Assembly: GCA_015068545.1 (NCBI GenBank)
Contig: SVKH01000002.1
Coordinates: 1 to 53,479 of the forward strand
Direction: 5' to 3'
Source: Oscillospiraceae bacterium
Lineage (GTDB): Bacteria; Bacillota; Clostridia; UBA1381
DNA: 53,479 nucleotides
A model generated the notes under the pieces. The model was not told the origin of the DNA. It saw nothing but the letters and a program-made list of their open reading frames with translations, and searched no databases. The position numbers and the translations under genes were made by a program. Numbering within the stretch: position 1 is the stretch's first letter; each line of letters begins with the position of its first letter. Positions 1-6,588 of this stretch are shown one piece after another.

Positions 1-1
1 G

Positions 2-406
2 CTGTTGATTTCCTTTATCCGCAACAATACGCCATCCAGCCAATATTCCACCATAAATGTGAATCAGTCTATCGCTACTCTAAACCTTTTAATCACTTAT
101 ATGCAAGACAGGCTGAACACAAATGTCACCGTAGATGAACTGGTAAAATACAGCGGGCTTAACCGCACCGGAATAAACACACTTTTTAAACGCAATCTGA
201 ATATGAGCGTTATAGAGTATTTTATTCATATGAAGGTAGATGCGGCAAAGAAGTACCTGAGAGAGGATAACTACAACGTTACGCAGATTTCCGAGATATT
301 GGGGTACTCCAATATACACTACTTCTCCCGCCAGTTCAAAAAGATAACCGGCATGTCGCCTATTGAATACTCTACTTCAATCAAGGCTTTGGTTAATAAG
401 CTGTAA
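2..406 (+). CDS. AraC-family transcriptional regulator, C-terminal part (cut by window edge)
   Basis: The reading frame is open to the left edge, so only the last ~134 residues are visible and the true start lies outside. What remains is a complete AraC/XylS DNA-binding domain with two helix-turn-helix units. The first lies around 'VDELVKYSGLNRTGINTLFKR'-like residues 43-63. The second holds the family signature with I-S-E-I-L-G-Y, Y-F-S-R-Q-F-K-K, G-M-S-P-I-E-Y. AraC regulators usually activate sugar-catabolic genes after binding a ligand in an N-terminal cupin domain, which is not visible here. The convergent neighbour is the end of a glycosidase/glycyl-radical operon, so control of that operon is plausible but only inferred from position. 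A TTG at 5 is a possible but unlikely start. Confidence 0.9.
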   Translation: MLISFIRNNTPSSQYSTINVNQSIATLNLLITYMQDRLNTNVTVDELVKYSGLNRTGINTLFKRNLNMSVIEYFIHMKVDAAKKYLREDNYNVTQISEILGYSNIHYFSRQFKKITGMSPIEYSTSIKALVNKL

Positions 407-420
407 GGTTACATAAAGCA

Positions 421-487
421 AAAAAATGCTGTCCTTTTAGAATATGTATCACGCTGTATACATACCTCTTGGGGACAGCTTTTTTAT
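421..487 (+). terminator. Rho-independent terminator after the AraC-type gene
   Basis: A 14-bp stem (421-434 paired with 473-486, AAAAAATGCTGTCC against GGGACAGCTTTTTT) ends in a T run. A smaller nested hairpin (TATGTAT/ATACATA) sits in the loop. The A and T runs on both sides could let it also stop transcription arriving from the right. Confidence 0.85.
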
Positions 488-724
488 TTCCCAAAACTTG
501 CGTTTTCTACGAAATAAAAGTATTGTTTTAATGCCATATAAACTTTTTGGCTTTGCCAAAATGCACAGTGAGCGAACAAAGCGACCTGCTTCTTACCGCC
601 TATAACGGTTTATACTCCGTATCTTTAAGGGGAGGCGGCAAAGCCGCTTCATTCTGCTTTATATTATACCGAAAAGCTTCTTCCGTATTCACCCGATTTA
701 CAAGGCGAAAGACGGGCTTTAGCT
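488..724. other. Gene-free stretch with short palindromes
   Basis: No convincing gene is seen between the terminator and the CBM9-like gene. The stretch holds two short perfect hairpins with AAA/TTT loops: TTTTGGC-TTT-GCCAAAA near 546-562, and GCGGC-AAA-GCCGC near 636-648. The 79-codon ORF crossing it lacks a ribosome site and resembles no protein I recognise. It may be decayed sequence or the 3' end of the leftward transcript. Confidence 0.5.
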
Positions 725-1297
725 TTATACTAATTCAAACTCTGCAAAGAATTCAGGACGGTGGAAATCAGGCTCCTCCCATGTGATATCCGCAAAGCAT
801 CCCCAGTGAGGATGGTTGGTTGCATCGCCGCATTTATAGAAGTTACCTCTTAGCTTTGCGCCCTTGCCATGCTTGTAGGTTGGAAAGTACTTTTCTAAAA
901 ATTCTTTTGGAATCTTGTAGTCAATTTCCCATCTGTCATCAAAAATCTGAGTTTTTGCGCCCAAAGTGTCTATTTCCTTCGGATCAATCTTGACAGATTC
1001 CTCTCTGCAAGTAGAAAGAGATACATAAGTCGCTCCGTTTGGGTTTACTTCCACATTCATATAATGGTTGTCACCCTCGGCAAACGCCATATATATTTCC
1101 ATACAGCTATCCTTGTAAACGTCGCTGTTGTGCTGAGTTTCTACTGCACGCAGCTCTGTTTCGTAGGATACATAATGCACGTTGTATCCCTCATCATCAT
1201 ATCCGATAGTGATAATTGTTTTAGGATGCACACCGCTATCCTCCCAAGGATAGTGAGTTATTTCAAAGCTTGATCCTTCTCTTGTAATCTTATTCAT
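725..1297 (-). CDS. CBM9-like carbohydrate-binding protein
   Basis: This 190-residue protein has no signal peptide or membrane segment. Its pattern is that of the stand-alone carbohydrate-binding family 9-like (DOMON/CBM9) proteins: D-S-C-M-E-I-Y followed by the N-V-E-V-N-P-N-G strand (about residues 83-110), W-E-I-D-Y-K-I-P (about 142-149) and a C-terminal L-R-G-N-F-Y-K-C-G-D segment. Stand-alone CBM9-like proteins often sit beside glycosidases in sugar-utilisation loci; their role is usually inferred as sugar or oligosaccharide binding. It is the last gene of the leftward operon, starting 10 bp after the upstream stop with a GGAG site 6 nt from its ATG. A cytoplasmic position would be unusual for a polysaccharide binder, so a small sugar-derived ligand is more likely. 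Confidence 0.8.
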   Translation of the reverse strand: MNKITREGSSFEITHYPWEDSGVHPKTIITIGYDDEGYNVHYVSYETELRAVETQHNSDVYKDSCMEIYMAFAEGDNHYMNVEVNPNGATYVSLSTCREESVKIDPKEIDTLGAKTQIFDDRWEIDYKIPKEFLEKYFPTYKHGKGAKLRGNFYKCGDATNHPHWGCFADITWEEPDFHRPEFFAEFELV

Positions 1298-1307
1298 ACT
1301 TTTCTCC

Positions 1308-3203
1308 TTAATCCTCGTATTCTACTTCTGCTATGTCTATACCTCTGCCCGGCACACGAACATAAAATGTATCATCGGTGCGTCTTAGAGGATATCCGTC
1401 AGGCTTTGTGATAATTTTGATATTCTTGATTTTTCTCTTTGATTTTACCTCAGGAAGTACATAGAAGTATTCCTCGTTACCTACAAATATCTTGGAAGTT
1501 TTTTCGCCTGTTTTTACTTCCAGAACATCACATTGTCCCTTTCCATGTCCTAGGGAAATGTTTGCATTTTCGTTAATTTCCTCTACTGCCTTTTCCATTA
1601 TTTCCTTAGATACAGGAGTGATTTCAAGAGGTCTTGGCCATCCTGATTCAACAGGATTTGTTATCTTGGAAACATCAACTGTGGCGATATCAGAGACATA
1701 GATAACCTTTCCGCCCTTATAGTTTTTAATAACTTCCTGCTCCTTTTGTGGCATTAGGGAGAAGTTTGTAACCACTATATCCCCTGTAATTCTATCAATG
1801 TTATCAATATGTACTATTCCGCCTATCTGAGCGCCATATTCCATCAGCCATGCCAACCACAGCGCGCTGTGCATATTACCGTTTTCGATAAGCGCGGTCA
1901 TTTCATTTTCCATTCTATTATCCGACCAAATGAAGGTTGCAGATACATTCTGTGCGTTTTCTGTGTAACCATTGTCTATTGAAAGACGTACAAATTCCCA
2001 GTCCTGCTCAGATAACGCATCACCAAGACAGAAGTGAGGACCATTTGTAATAGGAGCCCAAGCTCCGTCTGTTTTATATAGTTTTGCGAAATTCACCGCT
2101 GCTGCTCTTTGCATAGCCACAGGCATATGATGAAGAACATTCCACTGCTCCTGATTATCCCATATCATAAACAGCGGAGTTATTGCCATATCTCCAAGCT
2201 GTGCTCTTACGCACATAAGGTTTGCGGCAAATTCGTGATGGATAAGCCTTCTTCTTTCATATCCAAGCTCGTAATTGTGGTTGTCCTCGTATCCAAGGAT
2301 AGCAAGCGCAGAGGATGTGTCCTCTACTACAAAGTAGTCTGCTCCTGCCAGCTTTATGTATCTGTAATCGGTACCGTAACGGTAAAGAGCCTCAAGGGGA
2401 TCTCTTGTCCATGCGCTGTTTACCGCCACCTCAAGTCCTGCATCTTTTAATCCGCGAATGATTTTAACAAGGAATCCACCCCATCTTCTGCGGTAGAATT
2501 CTATCCATTCCTTACGCTTTTCCGCACGGATATATGCAACCTTATCGGTAACATCTGCCGGAATCTGTATGCCGGACTGTTCTATGGTATCGTCTGAGAA
2601 ATCCGCAAACCATATAGCATTTCTCGGTGATGACAAACCATCCGCCACCTGAACTCCGTCAAAGCCATAATCCTTACAGGTTTCTACAAGCTTTTTAAGA
2701 AGGTAATCTTCGTAATATGTACCGTCTGCAAACCTCTTTATCATAAATATACCGGTTTCATGTTCATCGGGATTGGTACAGCCTGCAATTAGCTCAGGAT
2801 GAAGCTCAGTAAACTTTTTAACTCCCTCAAGCTCCGGCTCAGCATCCATATCGAAAAAGCTGGCAAAAACCTTTATGCCGTGCTTTTGAAGCTCTGCAGT
2901 CAACTTCTTTAGCTCGTAGTTTGTCCAGTCCTGACGCATACGGTCATCATTACATGGATGACCTGCATAGGAGCACGCATAAGCAGGAAGAAGGTATTCT
3001 TCTTCCATACCTCTATGGGTATTAACAAAGTCTACACTTGTTAAGTGAAGAGATATTCTTTGTGGCACAAAGCCGATTTTTTTAAGATAGTCTGCAACGC
3101 CAAGGTCTTCCTTATCTTTGTCAAAGCCTATAAGCTCTATCCAGATTGAACTGTAAAACCCTTGTTTTTTTGTGCCAAAAAAGGCACCTCTTTTACCGTA
3201 CAT
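1308..3203 (-). CDS. Putative TIM-barrel glycosidase-like protein, family not recognised
   Basis: This 631-residue protein lacks a signal peptide, so it is likely cytoplasmic. The order of motifs suggests a (beta/alpha)8 barrel of glycosidase type: early strands with R-I-S-L-H-L-T-S (about 48-55), G-I-K-V-F-A-S-F-F-D-M-D (about 108-119), Y-G-F-D-G-V-Q-V-A-D-G (about 177-187), L-E-V-A-V-N-S-A-W (about 253-261) and A-D-Y-F-V-V-E-D (about 285-292). A helical middle and a beta-rich C-terminal region follow. D-G-V-Q-V-A-D-G and V-V-E-D are in positions where clan-A or alpha-amylase-like glycosidases place acidic catalytic residues, but I cannot assign a GH family. It starts 15 bp after the activase stop with a GAGAGG site, so it belongs to the same operon as the glycyl radical enzyme and probably handles the same sugar. 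Confidence 0.75.
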   Translation of the reverse strand: MYGKRGAFFGTKKQGFYSSIWIELIGFDKDKEDLGVADYLKKIGFVPQRISLHLTSVDFVNTHRGMEEEYLLPAYACSYAGHPCNDDRMRQDWTNYELKKLTAELQKHGIKVFASFFDMDAEPELEGVKKFTELHPELIAGCTNPDEHETGIFMIKRFADGTYYEDYLLKKLVETCKDYGFDGVQVADGLSSPRNAIWFADFSDDTIEQSGIQIPADVTDKVAYIRAEKRKEWIEFYRRRWGGFLVKIIRGLKDAGLEVAVNSAWTRDPLEALYRYGTDYRYIKLAGADYFVVEDTSSALAILGYEDNHNYELGYERRRLIHHEFAANLMCVRAQLGDMAITPLFMIWDNQEQWNVLHHMPVAMQRAAAVNFAKLYKTDGAWAPITNGPHFCLGDALSEQDWEFVRLSIDNGYTENAQNVSATFIWSDNRMENEMTALIENGNMHSALWLAWLMEYGAQIGGIVHIDNIDRITGDIVVTNFSLMPQKEQEVIKNYKGGKVIYVSDIATVDVSKITNPVESGWPRPLEITPVSKEIMEKAVEEINENANISLGHGKGQCDVLEVKTGEKTSKIFVGNEEYFYVLPEVKSKRKIKNIKIITKPDGYPLRRTDDTFYVRVPGRGIDIAEVEYED

Positions 3204-3218
3204 AGCTCTATTCCTCTC

Positions 3219-4100
3219 TTATATATCTTTACCCCGTACACCGTACGGGATGTTGTATTCTTTTATGATAGAGACCAGTTTTTTAAACTGCTCCTCTGAT
3301 GGTTGTTTGAAGTGATAATATTTATACTCCATTCCTGCCAAGGCGTATTTTGCGCCTGCCATTTCGTTGTATGGCAAAAGTTCTATGCTGACAAGATTTT
3401 CCGCATTTTTTACAAATTCGCAGGTGGCTCTCATGTTTTCTTCATCAGAATTTACGCCATCTATTACAGGTATTCGCACTGTAAACGGCACGCTTGACGC
3501 CATAAGCTGTCCGGCATTTTCCAGAATAAGCTCGTTAGTAACGCCTGTGTATTCCTTGTGCTTTTCACTATCCATTATCTTCAGGTCGTAAAACACAAAA
3601 TCCACTAGCTTCAATACTCTTGCGAAATCCTCTTTTTTGCCATAACCCGATGTTTCTATAACGCGACTGAGCGCAGAGGTTTTCTCCAGTACTTCGCATA
3701 AGAATTCGCTTTGCATCATAACCTCACCTCCGCTGAAGGTAAGTCCGCCTTTGCAGGCTTTTAAAAGATGCTCATATGACAGTAATTTCTTTGCAAGGTC
3801 CTCCGATTCCCATTCCACACCGCTTATTCGTATCAGATCCCTTGGGCAGTTGTACATACACTCACGACACAAAACACAGCCTGTTTCCTTATGAGTGCAG
3901 ACATTGGTGCATATTCCGCAGTGCAAGCATCCGTTTGGACTTTTTACTATACGCCTTTCAGGATCCCAGCCTTCAGGATTATGACACCAGCGACACCTTA
4001 GCGGACAGCCTTTAAAGAACACGTTTATACGCACTCCGTCCCCATCATGTACCGCAAATTCCTCAATTGAAAATATTGTACCTTTCATGTGTGATGCCAT
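3219..4100 (-). CDS. Glycyl-radical-enzyme activating enzyme (radical SAM)
   Basis: This 293-residue protein uses S-adenosylmethionine and a [4Fe-4S] cluster to install the glycyl radical on its partner enzyme. The radical-SAM triad C32-x3-C36-x2-C39 lies in the typical activase context (G-C-P-L-R-C-R-W-C-H-N-P-E). A ferredoxin-like insert follows with two four-cysteine sets (C58, C61, C64, C68 and C75, C78, C81, C85), as in activases of choline trimethylamine-lyase, HPA decarboxylase and similar enzymes but not classic PflA. The S-adenosylmethionine GGE motif is F-S-G-G-E near residue 123. Its substrate is almost certainly the GRE encoded upstream at 4516-6567, although 415 bp of tandem repeats separate them. 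A GGAG lies only 2 nt before the first ATG. A second ATG at 4088 (spacing 14) is a possible start. Confidence 0.93.
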   Translation of the reverse strand: MASHMKGTIFSIEEFAVHDGDGVRINVFFKGCPLRCRWCHNPEGWDPERRIVKSPNGCLHCGICTNVCTHKETGCVLCRECMYNCPRDLIRISGVEWESEDLAKKLLSYEHLLKACKGGLTFSGGEVMMQSEFLCEVLEKTSALSRVIETSGYGKKEDFARVLKLVDFVFYDLKIMDSEKHKEYTGVTNELILENAGQLMASSVPFTVRIPVIDGVNSDEENMRATCEFVKNAENLVSIELLPYNEMAGAKYALAGMEYKYYHFKQPSEEQFKKLVSIIKEYNIPYGVRGKDI

Positions 4101-4165
4101 AACTCCTTTCAGCTAAAATAGATGCTCTCTTTTAATCCTATGCAAACCACCAAGCTACCGAATAT

Positions 4166-4513
4166 GGTAAAATGCAGAATGCTCCACTCTTTCCTCGGTT
4201 TGAGGCTTGGAAATTTCGCAGGTTGCCACCTTAGGTAGCGACAGCGTACATCGGTACTGTCAAACTGTCAAAGTGGTAAATTGCAGAACGCTCCACTCTT
4301 TCCTCGGTATGAGGCTTGGAAATTTCGCAGGTTGCCACCTTGAGTAGCGACGGCGTACGTTGACACTATCAAACTGTCAAAACGGTGAAATGCAGAAAAC
4401 TCCTATAACCTCGGTTTGAGGCTTGGAAATTTCGCAGATTGCCACCTTAAGCAGCGACGGCGTACGTTGGTACTCCGAGCTGAGAAAGGTGGTAAGATGC
4501 GGAAGAATCCAAG
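4166..4513 (-). repeat. Three tandem 109-bp repeats plus a partial fourth, in the GRE-activase gap
   Basis: Copies begin at 4166, 4275 and 4384 (each opens with GGTRAAWTGCAG on the plus strand), and a truncated fourth at 4491 runs up to the GRE stop codon. The most conserved block is the middle, from the hairpin CCTC-N5-GAGG through a GCGAAATTTCC linker to the hairpin AGGT-GGCA-AYYT (minus-strand sense). In copy 3 the second hairpin keeps its pairing by a G-U change. An outer stem CGCT-ACTC/GAGT-AGCG closes the pair best in copy 2. The repeats are transcribed with the operon, so they may be a structured RNA, an mRNA-processing signal, or simply an expanded intergenic repeat. Confidence 0.85.
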
Positions 4514-4515
4514 TC

Positions 4516-6567
4516 TCACACCCCAAACTCGTGACGTTGGATAATTTGATCCTGATAGCATTTATCCATTTCTACAAAGTGACCACTCCATCCCCAAACG
4601 CGGACGATAAGGTCTTTATATTCCTCAGGATTTTCCTGTGCTTTTCTCATCTTCTCGTTGTTTACAGAATTGATTTGTAGCTGGTGGCCGCCTTCCTGAA
4701 TGTAGGAACGAACAAGAGTTGCCACCTTTTCAATAGAATCATCGCTGTTAAATACAGATTCGTGCAATTCAAATGTCATAGGGCCGCCGTTAACTGCATT
4801 TACAAGACTTGCCGGAGCAAATCCCTTTAATGCTGAGAATGGGCCTGCATTTGTGATGAAGAGTGACGGTGAGAAGTTTGCAGGAAGTGATGCTCCCTTA
4901 TCTCTTCCATCTGCTGTTGCGCTAAGGGTTTCTCCATGCCAAACATAGTACATGGCAGAACCTGTACCGGCACGGTAAATTCCGCCTCTTTCATTTTTGA
5001 TACCTTCCAGTGACTTTGCAAAAATATCAAGAACCTGATTTCCTATCTCGTTTGCGCTATCGTCTCTGCCGACTTTGTCAGCTTCGTTACGAAGAATATA
5101 TCTAAGCTCCTTATCTGTTTCAAAGTCATCTTTAAGACCTTCCAAAAGTCTTTCCTTGGTAATCTTGCCCTGCTTGAATATAAGGCTGTCGATGGCCGCT
5201 ATCTGGTCTACTGCACAAGAGTATCCTGTGCCATGAAGTCCGTAGTTATTGTATTTTGAGCCTTCGGAGAAATCTCTGCCTGCTTCTAGCGCCCCAACCT
5301 GCAACAATGACTGCATAGGTGATGGCTCTATAAACAAATTCTTGTGGGATGCTGTTATTTCCAGTGCCTTTTCCCTTACTGCCTTTGCATAAATTTCCAT
5401 AAACTCCTCTGTTGAGTTTATGTCATTCAACTGAGTTCTTATAATGTTGTTTGCAATATCAGCAAGAGGCATTGCACCAATGTTCGGGATATCCATAGCT
5501 ATATTTGGAACTATAAACTCCCAGCAAGCTGCAACGGAGTATTCTCTTGCATCCTCTATATCGTAGCCCACCTTAACTAGTCCCGGAATTACGATATCGT
5601 CATTTGCGTATTGTGGGAAACCTACTCCGATTTTTGTAAGCTCGGTACCCTTTTCGTACAGGTCAAGAGGTGTGTTTTTGTCAACACGCAGGTTAATCTT
5701 AGGATCTATCATACGAAGCTCACGGCTTGCTTCCATACTCATATATGTAAGCTCATTCACCGCAGAAGATCCGTCTCTCTTAACTCCGCCAAGCATCATG
5801 CTCTGTCCGTTATCGCCCCATGCCAAGCTCCAGTATAGGTCAGAGTCTCGGTTAAAGGACAGGAAGAAATCCTCAATCAGGTCAAGGGCTGTTTCTTCTG
5901 TAAGGATACCTCTTTCAATATCATTTTTATAGAATGGATATGCCCATTGGTCAAATCTGCCCACAGTGTTGTGGTAGCACCATGATGCCCAATGTGCAAA
6001 GTGAACAATTCTGAACAGTTGGAAAGCTTCTTCCAAAGTATCCGCACCGTGTCTTATAATGCGTCTTAAGGTCGCTGCATCATCACTCTTTCCTTGTCTA
6101 TCCATTTCGTCTGCATACTTGTCAGCAAATTTCTCGACAGCGTCAATAGTTCTGTTTGTCATGGCAACATACTCAGGATCTGCCTTTTTCCCGTTTTCAA
6201 GACGTGCTCTTCTTCCTTCTAAGCCTTCCTTCAAAACTGTATAGTAGTCCCATGCAAGGTTTGTAACCTTTCCTCTTTCGTGTACCCAGTGAGTCTTTTT
6301 AATTTCTTCCATTTCACCTTCTGCATAGATGTCCGGAAAGTCGATTATGGTACGCATACCCTGAATTCTGGTGTCTTCTAAAAGCACAGGCTTTTCCATG
6401 TCTAGAAACATCTCTAGTCTTACTGTGGCTCTTTCCATATAAGATAGGCTACGATCGTTAATCTTTGACAAGACTTCTGCTCTTTCCGCTTCTGTCAGGT
6501 CTCTTCTTAGTTTTCTGTGTTCTCTTGATTTAATCATATCAAGCTGTCTTTGGATTCTTTCTTTCAT
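4516..6567 (-). CDS. Glycyl radical enzyme of an unassigned subfamily
   Basis: This 683-residue protein belongs to the pyruvate-formate-lyase-like glycyl radical enzymes, oxygen-sensitive cytoplasmic catalysts of eliminations, dehydrations or C-C cleavage. The thiyl-radical cysteine is C348 in A-C-W-E-F, with the base-type glutamate E350 two residues on, as in eliminases and decarboxylases (C-x-E), not the C-C pair of true pyruvate formate-lyase. The glycyl loop near the C-terminus reads R-V-W-G-W-S-G with G659 as the radical residue. Most known families have S, C or A before the glycine and Y after it. The length is shorter than choline lyase or glycerol/propanediol dehydratases (about 780-850). 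It starts with a GGAG site and lies 21 bp after a GH78-like gene, so the substrate is probably sugar-derived. No microcompartment or aldehyde dehydrogenase genes are nearby. Confidence 0.92.
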   Translation of the reverse strand: MKERIQRQLDMIKSREHRKLRRDLTEAERAEVLSKINDRSLSYMERATVRLEMFLDMEKPVLLEDTRIQGMRTIIDFPDIYAEGEMEEIKKTHWVHERGKVTNLAWDYYTVLKEGLEGRRARLENGKKADPEYVAMTNRTIDAVEKFADKYADEMDRQGKSDDAATLRRIIRHGADTLEEAFQLFRIVHFAHWASWCYHNTVGRFDQWAYPFYKNDIERGILTEETALDLIEDFFLSFNRDSDLYWSLAWGDNGQSMMLGGVKRDGSSAVNELTYMSMEASRELRMIDPKINLRVDKNTPLDLYEKGTELTKIGVGFPQYANDDIVIPGLVKVGYDIEDAREYSVAACWEFIVPNIAMDIPNIGAMPLADIANNIIRTQLNDINSTEEFMEIYAKAVREKALEITASHKNLFIEPSPMQSLLQVGALEAGRDFSEGSKYNNYGLHGTGYSCAVDQIAAIDSLIFKQGKITKERLLEGLKDDFETDKELRYILRNEADKVGRDDSANEIGNQVLDIFAKSLEGIKNERGGIYRAGTGSAMYYVWHGETLSATADGRDKGASLPANFSPSLFITNAGPFSALKGFAPASLVNAVNGGPMTFELHESVFNSDDSIEKVATLVRSYIQEGGHQLQINSVNNEKMRKAQENPEEYKDLIVRVWGWSGHFVEMDKCYQDQIIQRHEFGV

Positions 6568-6588
6568 ACTATCTACTCTCCTTTTCTA

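Noticed and set aside
488..724. ORF of 79 codons between the AraC-type gene and the CBM9-like gene.
   Set aside because: There is no start signal, it overlaps the end of the CBM9-like gene on the other strand, and it is made partly of palindromes.
4200..4500. AAGGTGGCAACCTGCG in the tandem repeats resembles the AGGGTGGNACCGCG box of T-box leaders.
   Set aside because: The match is imperfect, it occurs three times in tandem, no specifier stem or terminator/antiterminator pair is visible, and the genes are not amino-acid related.
4166..4513. Regularly spaced repeats taken for a CRISPR array.
   Set aside because: The whole 109-bp unit is repeated, with no short repeat alternating with unique spacers, and no cas genes are present.
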